A stretch of DNA of 64,000 bases, taken from positions 2,931,001 through 2,995,000 of the forward strand of contig NZ_CP116899.1 of assembly GCF_030997045.1 (NCBI RefSeq). The letters are read 5' to 3'. Source of the DNA: Microbulbifer sp. TB1203 (GTDB lineage Bacteria; Pseudomonadota; Gammaproteobacteria; Pseudomonadales; Cellvibrionaceae). The position numbers and the translations under genes were made by a program. Of the stretch, positions 1-7,585 are shown piece by piece. Below the pieces are notes generated by a model. The model had not been told where the DNA came from, made no database searches, and was given only the letters and a program-made list of their open reading frames with translations. The number at the start of each line of letters is the position of its first letter. Position 1 is the stretch's first letter.

Positions 1-1328
1 AGCTCCTCGGTCTTCTCGCGCATCAACAGCTCGTTTCCGCGGGATTCCACATTCAAGCGCACCACCGGCTCGGTGTTTGACATGCGCAGGTTGAAGCGCC
101 AATCGGCAAAGGCGACGCTGAGGCCGTCCACATGCTCGACGCTCTCGGCGCCGGGACCGTATTTTTCCTCCGCCGCCTTCAGCAGCCCCACCGGGTCTTC
201 CACCGTGGAGTTGATTTCACCGGAACAGGGGAAGGCGGCCATACGCTCACCCACCAACTGGGACAAGGGCATGCCGCTGCGGCTGACCAGCTCCGCCACC
301 AACAGCCAGGGGATCATACCGCTGTCGCAATAGGCGAAGTCCCGGAAGTAGTGGTGCGCGCTCATCTCACCGCCGTAGATGGCGTCCTCCATACGCATGC
401 GCTCCTTGATAAAGGCGTGCCCGCTCTTGCTCTCTATCGGCACGCCGCCGGCGGATTCGACGATATCCCGGGTGTTCCACACCAGGCGCGGGTCGTGCAC
501 TACCTTGGCGCCAGGCTGCTTGGCCAGGAAGGCCGCCGCCAGCAAGCCGACCACGTAATAACCCTCGATAAAGGAGCCGCTCTCATCGAAAAAGAAGCAG
601 CGGTCGAAGTCACCGTCCCAGGCAATGCCGAAGTCGGCGCCGCTCGCACACACCGCCTGCGCGGTGGCAGCGCGGTTTTCCGGCAGCAGCGGGTTGGGAA
701 TACCGTTGGGGAAGCTGCCGTCCGGCTGGTGATACACGCGCACAAACTCGAACGGCAGGTGCGGGGCCAGGGCGTCCACCACCATGCCGGCGCCGCCGTT
801 GCCGGCATTGACCACCAACTTGAGCGGCTTCAACTGGGCGACGTCCACGTAGCCGAGCAGGTGTTTGACGAAATCCGCGCGGTGTTCGTAACGCTGCAGT
901 TCGCCGCGCTTCTCCACCGGGCCGAAGTCGTTTTCCTCCGCCAATCGCTTGATGTCCAGCAGGCCGGTGTCGGCGCTGATCGGGCGGCTGCCGGCGCGCA
1001 CGAACTTCATGCCGTTGTAGTCCATCGGGTTGTGGCTGGCGGTCACGCAGATGCCGCCGTCAAGGTCCTTGTGGAAGGTCGAGAAGTAGACCTCCTCGGT
1101 GCCGCATTGCCCGATATGGAACACATCGGCGCCGGCGTCGCGCAAGCCCTCGACCAGGGCGTCGGTGAGTTCGCCACTGGTGAGGCGGATATCGTGCCCC
1201 ACCACCACACGGCGGGCGCCCAGAAACTGGGTGAAGGCGCGGCCCACGCGGTAGGCGATATCGGTGTTCAGTTCGTCGGGCACACGACCGCGCAGGTCGT
1301 AGGCCTTGAAACAGGTCAGCTCAGTCAC
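1..1328 (-). CDS. Phosphomannomutase/phosphoglucomutase (3' end cut by window edge)
   Basis: Alpha-D-phosphohexomutase that interconverts mannose-6-P and mannose-1-P, and often the glucose phosphates, feeding GDP-mannose and UDP-glucose synthesis in the cytosol. In the minus-strand translation I see the phosphoserine loop TASHNP (near 1020-1045), the metal loop DGDFDR (near 610-630), the sugar-binding GEMSAHHYF (near 340-365) and the phosphate-binding SNTEP...RLNVES (near 55-90), in the correct family order. The GTG start at 1328-1326 lies one base after the galU stop codon, so the two are translationally coupled. About 442 codons are visible; AlgC/CpsG proteins are about 455-465 aa, so only the last 15-20 residues should be missing. 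Whether it favours mannose or glucose cannot be read from the sequence; the manC-type gene at 7586-8992 makes a GDP-mannose role plausible. Confidence 0.9.
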   Translation of the reverse strand, partial: MTELTCFKAYDLRGRVPDELNTDIAYRVGRAFTQFLGARRVVVGHDIRLTSGELTDALVEGLRDAGADVFHIGQCGTEEVYFSTFHKDLDGGICVTASHNPMDYNGMKFVRAGSRPISADTGLLDIKRLAEENDFGPVEKRGELQRYEHRADFVKHLLGYVDVAQLKPLKLVVNAGNGGAGMVVDALAPHLPFEFVRVYHQPDGSFPNGIPNPLLPENRAATAQAVCASGADFGIAWDGDFDRCFFFDESGSFIEGYYVVGLLAAAFLAKQPGAKVVHDPRLVWNTRDIVESAGGVPIESKSGHAFIKERMRMEDAIYGGEMSAHHYFRDFAYCDSGMIPWLLVAELVSRSGMPLSQLVGERMAAFPCSGEINSTVEDPVGLLKAAEEKYGPGAESVEHVDGLSVAFADWRFNLRMSNTEPVVRLNVESRGNELLMREKTEE

Positions 1329-1329
1329 T

Positions 1330-2178
1330 TTACTTCTTCTCCAGCTCGGCCTGCTCCGGCAGGTAGACATTTTCGTAGACGTAGTTGGTGGCCTCGATAA
1401 AGCCGTCCACGGAGCCGCAGTCGAAGCGGCGCCCCTTGAAGCGATAGGCAAGAACGCAGCCGCGCTGGGCCTGGGCCAGCAGGGCGTCGGTGATCTGCAC
1501 CTCGCCGTTCTTTCCCGGGGGGGTCTCGCGGATCAGCTCGAAGATATCCGGGGTGAGAATATAGCGGCCGATAATGGCCATGTTGCTGGGTGCATCTTCC
1601 GCCGCCGGCTTCTCCACCATGTCGGTGACCTGATAGAGGCCCGGTTTTATCTCGTTGCCGGCAATGACACCGAACTTATGGATCTGCTCCTGTGGAACCT
1701 CTTCCACCGCGACGATGCTGCAGCGGAACTGTTTGTAGAGTTGGACCATCTGCCCCAGCACGCCCAGTTCGCCGTTCAGGCACAGATCGTCCGCCAGCAC
1801 CACGGCGAAGGGTTCGTCGCCCACCAGGCGCTGCCCCTGCAGGATGGCATCACCCAGGCCGCGCATCTCCCCCTGGCGGGTATAGGAGAAGCTGGCGCTG
1901 TCGATCACCTTGCGCACACAGTCCAGGTAGCGTTCCTTTCCGGTGCCGGCGATCTGGTGTTCCAGTTCGAAATTGGTGTCGAAGTGATCCTCGATGGCGC
2001 GTTTGCCACGCCCGGTGACGAAGCCGATCTCGGTCAATCCGGCTTCGATGGCCTCCTCCACGCCGTACTGTACCAGTGGCTTATTTACCAGCGGCAGCAT
2101 CTCCTTGGGCATGGCCTTGGTGACCGGCAGGAACCGGGTGCCGTAGCCGGCAACCGGAAACAGACATTTCTTTAGCAT
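1330..2178 (-). CDS. galU: UTP--glucose-1-phosphate uridylyltransferase
   Basis: Makes UDP-glucose from UTP and glucose-1-phosphate for cell-envelope polysaccharide. The 282-aa protein opens with the nucleotide-binding signature LFPVAGYGTRFLPVTKAMPK and KEMLPLVNKP, and carries the ADDL motif and the late EKP and GRYIL segments expected of bacterial GalU; the length is typical. It lies immediately upstream of the phosphohexomutase gene, which supplies its substrate if that enzyme accepts glucose phosphates. The 236 bases between galU and the divergent fabA gene should hold the promoters of both. Confidence 0.96.
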   Translation of the reverse strand: MLKKCLFPVAGYGTRFLPVTKAMPKEMLPLVNKPLVQYGVEEAIEAGLTEIGFVTGRGKRAIEDHFDTNFELEHQIAGTGKERYLDCVRKVIDSASFSYTRQGEMRGLGDAILQGQRLVGDEPFAVVLADDLCLNGELGVLGQMVQLYKQFRCSIVAVEEVPQEQIHKFGVIAGNEIKPGLYQVTDMVEKPAAEDAPSNMAIIGRYILTPDIFELIRETPPGKNGEVQITDALLAQAQRGCVLAYRFKGRRFDCGSVDGFIEATNYVYENVYLPEQAELEKK

Positions 2179-2326
2179 TCCTAACCCCGATAGTTTCTTT
2201 CAGCGCTTCCCCGCGCGTGTGCAACTTATCATAAAATCCCAGCAACGAGCAGCAAGGCCCATGCCAGCCAGCCGGCTGGCGTGATTCGTGCTTCTGTCAC
2301 CGGTCACAAAAACACTTATGACTGAC

Positions 2327-2354
2327 TGGACAAGCTATTCTCAGTCTTTAGAAT
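2327..2354 (+). promoter_or_regulatory. Putative sigma70 promoter of fabA
   Basis: TGGACA (2327-2332), a 16-base spacer and TAGAAT (2349-2354), 60 bases before the fabA ATG. The -10 box matches those of the ribosomal promoters in this window. No FadR- or FabR-like palindrome was recognised with confidence. Confidence 0.45.
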
Positions 2355-2414
2355 GCCCTGCTCTTACAAAAACGCCCACTCTTTATTGCCCAGATACCCA
2401 ACAACGGGAACAAA

Positions 2415-2939
2415 ATGAGTAATTTCGTTCAAAAAAGCAGCTATAGCCGTGAAGAGCTGCTGGCCTGCTCTCAAGGCGAGATGTTCGGCCCCGGCAACGC
2501 CCAGCTGCCCGCCCCCGATATGCTGATGCTCGACCGCATCACCCATATCTCCAAGGAAGGCGGCGCCTACGGCAAGGGCGAACTGGTCGCGGAACTGGAT
2601 ATTCACCCGGACCTGTGGTTCTTCGAATGCCACTTCCCCGGCGATCCGGTGATGCCCGGCTGCCTGGGTCTGGACGCCATGTGGCAGCTGCTGGGCTACT
2701 TCCTGGCCTGGAAGGGCAACCCTGGCCGCGGCCGCGCCCTGGGTTGCGGCGAGGTGAAATTCACCGGCCAGATTCTGCCGACCAATAAGAAGGTCACCTA
2801 CCATATTCAAATGAGCCGGCTGGTGGAACGCAAGCTGGTCATGGGTATCGGCGATGGCTCGGTATCGGTGGACGGTCGCGAGATCTACACAGCCAAGGAC
2901 CTGCGGGTCGGCCTGTTTACCCGCACTGACAACTTTTAA
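2415..2939 (+). CDS. fabA: 3-hydroxydecanoyl-ACP dehydratase/isomerase
   Basis: Dehydrates 3-hydroxydecanoyl-ACP and isomerises trans-2- to cis-3-decenoyl-ACP, the branch point of anaerobic-type unsaturated fatty acid synthesis. The 174-aa protein has the hot-dog-fold active-site region HFPGDPVMPGCLGLDAMWQ, giving the catalytic His (about residue 73) and Asp (about residue 87). Length matches E. coli FabA (172 aa). fabB follows 95 bases downstream on the same strand, the standard fabAB pair of gammaproteobacteria, so the two are probably cotranscribed. Confidence 0.97.
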   Translation: MSNFVQKSSYSREELLACSQGEMFGPGNAQLPAPDMLMLDRITHISKEGGAYGKGELVAELDIHPDLWFFECHFPGDPVMPGCLGLDAMWQLLGYFLAWKGNPGRGRALGCGEVKFTGQILPTNKKVTYHIQMSRLVERKLVMGIGDGSVSVDGREIYTAKDLRVGLFTRTDNF

Positions 2940-3034
2940 TCCGCGGCCGCGAGGTCGCGGACACAGGTTTAAGTCCGCTGCGAACCACAAGAATAACAGC
3001 GTTACACTGTCGTAAAGTTTTACTGGAGATCACT

Positions 3035-4258
3035 ATGCGCCGGGTTGCTATCACCGGAATGGGCATCACTTCCTGCATCGGCACCGACACTGAAGCGGTC
3101 ACCGCCGCATTAAAGGCGGGCCGCAGCGGCATCCGCTTCCAGGAGGAATACCGGGAACTTGGCCTGCGCAGCCAGGTGGGCGGCGAAGTGGATATCGACT
3201 TCAAGGAGCATATCGACCGCAAGCACCTGCGTTTTATGGGCGACTCTGCCGCCTACGCGTATGTCGCTATGCAGGAGGCGATCCGCATGGCGGGACTGGA
3301 GGAGAGCGATATCTCCAACCCGCGCACCGGCATAGTGATGGGCTCGGGCGGCACCTCCACCGCCGCCATTATCGAGGCGGCGCAGATACTCAAGGAGAAA
3401 GGCGTGCGCCGCGTGGGCGCCTACCGGGTACCCCAGGTGATGGGCAGCACCGTGTCCGCATGCCTGGCCACCCCCTTCAAGATCAAGGGGGTCAACTACA
3501 GCATCTCCTCCGCCTGCTCCACCAGTGCCCACTGCATCGGTAACGGCGCCGAGCTGATCCAGATGGGCAAGCAGGATATCGTTTTCGCCGGTGGCGGCGA
3601 GGAGCTGGCCTGGAGTCTCACCCATCTGTTCGATGCCATGGGTGCCCTGTCCACCAAGTACAACGACGAGCCCACCAAGGCCTCGCGCCCCTATGACGTG
3701 GACCGGGACGGCTTCGTGATCGCCGGCGGCGGCGGCTGCGTGGTGCTGGAGGAACTGGAGCATGCAAAAGCCCGCGGCGCTACCATCTACGCCGAACTGA
3801 CCGGCTACGGCGCCACTTCCGACGGCTACGATATGGTGGCCCCCAGCGGCGAGGGCGCGGTGCGCTGTATGCAGCAGGCGCTGGCGGGCATGGACGGCAA
3901 GGGTCTGGAGGGCCCGGTGGACTATATCAACACTCACGGCACCTCCACCCCGGTGGGCGATGTGGCGGAACTCAGGGCCATGCGCGAAGTTTTCGGCGAC
4001 AAGGTACCGGCCTTCTCCTCCACCAAATCCCTTACCGGTCACTCCCTGGGCGCTGCCGGCGTGCAGGAGGCCATCTACTGCCTGCTGATGATGCAGAACG
4101 ACTTTCTCACTGCCTCTGCCAATGTGGAGCACAGAGACGAAGCGGCAGAGGGAATGGACCTGGTAACAGAGCTGCGTAGTCAGAAGGTCAAGCGCGCCAT
4201 GTCCAACAGCTTCGGCTTTGGCGGCACCAATGCCTGCCTGATTTTCGACAAGGCCTGA
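3035..4258 (+). CDS. fabB: 3-oxoacyl-ACP synthase I (beta-ketoacyl synthase)
   Basis: Condenses malonyl-ACP with acyl-ACP, including the cis-3-decenoyl-ACP made by FabA, and so carries the unsaturated chain forward. The thiolase-fold catalytic triad is visible: Cys in SSACSTSAHC (about residue 163), His in NTHGTSTPVGD (about 298) and His in SLTGHSLGAAG (about 333), followed by the C-terminal SNSFGFGGTNACL glycine-rich motif. The 407-aa length is that of FabB. The start has a GGAG ribosome-binding site (TACTGGAGATCACTATG). Confidence 0.97.
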   Translation: MRRVAITGMGITSCIGTDTEAVTAALKAGRSGIRFQEEYRELGLRSQVGGEVDIDFKEHIDRKHLRFMGDSAAYAYVAMQEAIRMAGLEESDISNPRTGIVMGSGGTSTAAIIEAAQILKEKGVRRVGAYRVPQVMGSTVSACLATPFKIKGVNYSISSACSTSAHCIGNGAELIQMGKQDIVFAGGGEELAWSLTHLFDAMGALSTKYNDEPTKASRPYDVDRDGFVIAGGGGCVVLEELEHAKARGATIYAELTGYGATSDGYDMVAPSGEGAVRCMQQALAGMDGKGLEGPVDYINTHGTSTPVGDVAELRAMREVFGDKVPAFSSTKSLTGHSLGAAGVQEAIYCLLMMQNDFLTASANVEHRDEAAEGMDLVTELRSQKVKRAMSNSFGFGGTNACLIFDKA

Positions 4259-4282
4259 TTGTTTAAGGCCTGAACGTTTACC

Positions 4283-4374
4283 TGTAGGAGCGGCGGGGCG
4301 GCCATCCGCCCATGGCCGCGATCGATGGCCGGGGCAACCCGAAGCTCTGATCGCGGCCATGGGCCGCTCCTACA
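4283..4374. repeat. REP-like palindrome, copy 1
   Basis: Begins TGTAGGAGCGGCGGGGCGGC and ends GGCCATGGGCCGCTCCTACA, with GGCCGCGATC and GATCGCGGCC inside, so the whole can fold into a long hairpin. The same sequence recurs near 16399, 20232, 36593, 46687, 60870, 60916 and 60995. It resembles the GTAGGAGCGG REP family of Pseudomonas. Confidence 0.85.
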
Positions 4375-4399
4375 TGGGCCGGTGAAGCCAAAACCCTCG

Positions 4400-4596
4400 A
4401 TGCGAAGGTCCTGATACCGGTGGTTTTTTGCGGGACAGTGACTCGGGCCATCCATGGCTCGGAGCGCCGAACCGCTCGCCCTTCGGGCGCCTTCGGCGTC
4501 CAAAACAGCAATCCTGCCGTTTTGTCTGCGAGAGGGGCCGAAGGGCCGCCACGGAATTAACTTTGGTCCAGGCAAAGGGGAAAACAAGGCTCCCCC
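4400..4596. repeat. Partial copy of the 7.4-kb inverted-repeat element plus shared intergenic module
   Basis: The start of this stretch (CGATGCGAAGGTCCTGATAC, then CGGTGGTTTTTTGCGGGAC) matches 7399-7437 with few differences, and its end (GGGCCGCCACGGA ... ACAAGGCTC) matches 7537-7582 and, more loosely, 51333-51363. There is no convincing open reading frame. With the REP copy it accounts for the whole 338-base gap between fabB and the convergent RmlD-like gene. Confidence 0.6.
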
Positions 4597-5427
4597 TTAT
4601 GCCTCGGCCTCCAGCTTTTCCAACCACAGCTCCACCTGCCGGGTGAGTCCCTGGCGCCAGCTGCGCTGCTGAATACCGAAAACGTCCCGCAATTTATTAC
4701 AGGCCAGCACTGCGCTGCGATCCTCTGCGGCGGGCAGCGCGCTCAGCTGTGGCGAGAGGTCCTCGTCGTAGAAGGATTGCGCGCGCTCCACCACTTCATG
4801 GGCAAACTCCAGTGCGGTGCAGCTGTCGGCGGCGCCGTAGTGGTAGACACCGGAGGTCGGGGCGCCGCTGGCCAGTTGCTGGACCACCGCCACCGCCACC
4901 CGGGCCATATCCGCCACTGTCACCGGGCTGCCGCGACTGCGGTCGTCCAGGGCGATCGGCTGGTGCGCCACCAGGCCGCGCAGCACCCGCCCGAGCAACG
5001 CATCTTCGCTGCGGTCAAGCATCCAACCGAAGCGCAGCACGCTCACATTGTCGCGTCCCTCCAGGGCATGTTCGCACTCCAGCCATTGGCGCCCGGCCTC
5101 GGTGGCCGGCGCAGGCTCGTCCTCCTCGTCGTAGCGCTTTCGCGCCCCGCCGGCAAAAACCTGGTAGGAGGAAAGGTGCAGAATCGGGTTGCGGGATTTT
5201 TGCGCCAGCGCGCGGCATGCCCACAGGGCCGCGGCCATGCCCTTGCCCCCGGCGCAGCAGGAGGCGTTGATTACCAGCGCGCCGGGGCGCAGTTGGTCCA
5301 GTTGGTCCGGAGTCAGCAGTTGCACACGAAAGCCAGCGCGCTGCAGGCGTTTCTGCAGTGCGCTGTCGATATCGTTGCCGGCGCCGATAACGGCGACCGA
5401 TTCCGGTGTATAGCCGGTGTCTGGCAC
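4597..5427 (-). CDS. RmlD-like sugar-nucleotide-binding / NAD(P)-binding protein
   Basis: A 276-aa Rossmann-type protein of the extended short-chain dehydrogenase group, closest by eye to the RmlD substrate-binding family. Visible: N-terminal VAVIGAGNDIDSAL nucleotide-binding loop, LHLSSYQVFAGG strand, and the VLRFGWMLDRS segment typical of RmlD/epimerases. The usual YxxxK catalytic pair appears as WLECE (QWLECEHALEG), so it may bind a sugar nucleotide or NAD(P) without normal oxidoreductase chemistry. I chose the GTG at 5427 because it lies just after the ssb stop codon at 5441 and directly precedes the conserved fold; the longer open frame upstream overlaps ssb. It is the last gene of the MFS-ssb-RmlD run. 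Substrate unknown. Confidence 0.7.
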   Translation of the reverse strand: MPDTGYTPESVAVIGAGNDIDSALQKRLQRAGFRVQLLTPDQLDQLRPGALVINASCCAGGKGMAAALWACRALAQKSRNPILHLSSYQVFAGGARKRYDEEDEPAPATEAGRQWLECEHALEGRDNVSVLRFGWMLDRSEDALLGRVLRGLVAHQPIALDDRSRGSPVTVADMARVAVAVVQQLASGAPTSGVYHYGAADSCTALEFAHEVVERAQSFYDEDLSPQLSALPAAEDRSAVLACNKLRDVFGIQQRSWRQGLTRQVELWLEKLEAEA

Positions 5428-5440
5428 GGCGGGCGGATTC

Positions 5441-5995
5441 TCAGAAAGGAATGTCGTCGTCGAAACTGTTGTCGAAGCCACCGCTCGCCGGCGCCTGCTG
5501 GCTCGGCGGCTGCTGGCTTGATGGCTGGGACGGCGCCATGGAGGAAGGTGCGGAGCGGCCCTGGTTGCCAGGACCATAGGGGTCGGACTGGCCGCCCTGC
5601 GGCTGGTAGCCCTGGTCGTATCCGCCGCCGCCCTGGGAATAGCCACCCTGGTCCCCGCGGCTGTCCAGCATCTGCATTTCGCTGGCGACGATTTCTGTGG
5701 TGTAGCGGTCCTGGCCGGAGTTCTTGTCCTGCCACTTGCGGGTACGCAACGAGCCCTCGATGTACACTTTGCTGCCCTTGCGCAGGTATTCGCCGGCGAT
5801 CTCCGCCAGGCGGTTGAAGAACACCACCCGGTGCCACTCGGTGCGTTCCTGCTGCTGGCCGGTCTGCTTGTCCTTCCAGGTCTCGGACGTCGCCAGATTC
5901 ACATTGGTCACTGCGCCGCCGCTGGGCATGTAGCGGGTTTCCGGGTCTGCGCCCAGATTGCCAATCAGAATGACTTTGTTGATACCCCTGGCCAT
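5441..5995 (-). CDS. ssb: Single-stranded DNA-binding protein
   Basis: Coats ssDNA during replication, recombination and repair. The 184-aa protein starts with the OB-fold sequence RGINKVILIGNLGADPETR and ends in the acidic tip DDDIPF that docks partner proteins. Between them is a Gly/Gln/Ser/Pro-rich disordered linker (about residues 115-170). Gene order uvrA / MFS / ssb is known from Pseudomonas; here a manC-type gene sits between uvrA and the MFS gene. I see no LexA-type CTG-N10-CAG box directly upstream. Confidence 0.97.
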   Translation of the reverse strand: MARGINKVILIGNLGADPETRYMPSGGAVTNVNLATSETWKDKQTGQQQERTEWHRVVFFNRLAEIAGEYLRKGSKVYIEGSLRTRKWQDKNSGQDRYTTEIVASEMQMLDSRGDQGGYSQGGGGYDQGYQPQGGQSDPYGPGNQGRSAPSSMAPSQPSSQQPPSQQAPASGGFDNSFDDDIPF

Positions 5996-6122
5996 GGCCC
6001 TCTCCTCTCGATAAGCCCGGATCTTTTCCGGAAATTTACAATTGTGAACATTTCAGCGGTCGCCGCCTTGCGGCAACCAGTGTATTTTTATCCAGCAGCA
6101 TACAACAGCCACAACCGCCCTG

Positions 6123-7286
6123 TCAGGCGGCTTTCGGCGCACGGGCGTCCAACCGCCACCAGAGTGCGGCCCACATCAGGACCACCGCAATCCCCAACTG
6201 CGCTACCGCACCGGCACCGCCGAGACCATACAGCCAGCCACCCAGGCTGCCGCCGGAAAAGGCACCAAGAAATTGCACCGTGGCGTACAACCCGGTCGCG
6301 GCGCCGCGAGCCTCCGCCGGCGCCACCCGGGTGAGCTGCGCCGGCATCAGGGCCTCCAGCAGGTTGAAGGCGACAAAGAATACCGCCAGCAGAAATACCA
6401 GAGACAGCTCGGAAACGGCCCACAGTGCGACACTGCCGGCGGCCAGTGCCAACTGTGCGCACATCATCGCCACCCGCGCCCGGCCGCTGCGCTCGGCTGC
6501 GCGCATCAGCGGCAACATCACTACAAAAGCCCCCAGCATCACCGGGCCGTAGATTTTCCAGTGCTCGCTGCCGGGCAGCCGCAGCGTGTCCACCAGCACC
6601 AACGGCAGGGGCACGAACAGCGCAGTCAACAGCAGGTGCAGGAAGAAGGCGCCGGCGGCCAGGCGCCGCACTTCGGCACAGCCCAGCACCCGGCGGAAAC
6701 CGCCGCGGTATACCGCTGGCCGCCTCGGACTCTGCGGAGTCGGCACCAGACGCCACAGCAGCAGAATGCCCAGCAGGGCCAGGGCCGCAGTGAGCCAAAA
6801 CACCGCCGACAGGCCGCCGAAGCCCGCCAGCACGGGCCCCAGTACCGCCGCCAGCATAAACGCCAGGCCGATGGCGGCGCCGATCACCGCCATAGCCACA
6901 CCCCGGCTCTCGTCGCGGGTCAGGTCCGCCACCAGTGCCATGGTGGCCGCGGCGATGGCGCCGGCGCCCTGCAGCATGCGCCCGGCGATCAGCCCGTAAA
7001 CCGAATCCGTCTGTGCCGCGAGCAGGCTGCCCAGGGCGAACACGGCGAGCCCCGTGTATATCACCGGCTTCCGCCCCCAGTGGTCGGACAGCATCCCCAG
7101 CGGTATCTGCAATAACGCTTGGCTCAGGCCGTAGGCCCCGAGCGCCAGCCCCAGCAGTGCCGGCGTACTGCCGCGGTAGTCCGCCCCGTACACCGACAAC
7201 ACCGGCAGCACCATAAACAGGCCGAGCATGCGGAAAACGTACAGGGAAGCCAGGCCGGCGAGGGCGCGGCGTTCGGTGGAATTCAT
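6123..7286 (-). CDS. MFS transporter (drug/proton antiporter type)
   Basis: A 387-aa major facilitator with about 12 hydrophobic segments. The motif GMLSDHWGRKPV between helices 2 and 3 is the MFS motif A, and the N terminus (LYVFRMLGLFMVLPVLSVYG) resembles the YajR-like exporter group. The ATG at 7286 is preferred to an in-frame TTG two codons upstream. It lies 127 bases before ssb on the same strand, a linkage also known in Pseudomonas. Substrate cannot be inferred; export of small molecules is likely from the family. Confidence 0.85.
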   Translation of the reverse strand: MNSTERRALAGLASLYVFRMLGLFMVLPVLSVYGADYRGSTPALLGLALGAYGLSQALLQIPLGMLSDHWGRKPVIYTGLAVFALGSLLAAQTDSVYGLIAGRMLQGAGAIAAATMALVADLTRDESRGVAMAVIGAAIGLAFMLAAVLGPVLAGFGGLSAVFWLTAALALLGILLLWRLVPTPQSPRRPAVYRGGFRRVLGCAEVRRLAAGAFFLHLLLTALFVPLPLVLVDTLRLPGSEHWKIYGPVMLGAFVVMLPLMRAAERSGRARVAMMCAQLALAAGSVALWAVSELSLVFLLAVFFVAFNLLEALMPAQLTRVAPAEARGAATGLYATVQFLGAFSGGSLGGWLYGLGGAGAVAQLGIAVVLMWAALWWRLDARAPKAA

Positions 7287-7417
7287 CGGCAATCCGAAGG
7301 TGCTACTTCAATGGGCGCGCATTGTAACAGTGGTGGGCCGGGAGACAGTAGAGGCGAAGCTTGTGTTCGCTCTACGGAAGCCGATATAACGAAGATGTCG
7401 ATGCGAAGGCCCTGATG

Positions 7418-7523
7418 CCGGTGGCTCTTTGCGGGACTGTCTGCGAGAGGGACCTCGCAGACAAGCCTACAGGGATGTATTCACGGGGGGGCGCCTAGCC
7501 CGTGTCCCGCAAAGAGCCACCGG
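7418..7523. repeat. MITE-like element with 20-bp terminal inverted repeats
   Basis: Perfect inverted arms CCGGTGGCTCTTTGCGGGAC (7418-7437) and its complement (7504-7523) enclose an inner hairpin TCTGCGAG/CTCGCAGA (7440-7461). A diverged left half lies at 4400-4437. No coding sequence is inside. The element, with flanking related sequence, fills most of the 299-base gap between the MFS gene and the manC-type gene. Confidence 0.75.
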
Positions 7524-7585
7524 TAGCAGGGCCGCCACGGAACCGGCCACAGAAGTCGGACGCCCAGCGAACACAAGGCTCGCCC

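Noticed and set aside
132..1400. 422-codon plus-strand open frame
   Set aside because: It is antisense to the phosphomannomutase, whose active-site motifs are clear on the minus strand; such long shadow frames are expected in GC-rich DNA.
5428..5646. Longer start for the RmlD-like gene
   Set aside because: The extension overlaps ssb in another frame and is Arg/Ala/Ser-rich without conservation-like features.
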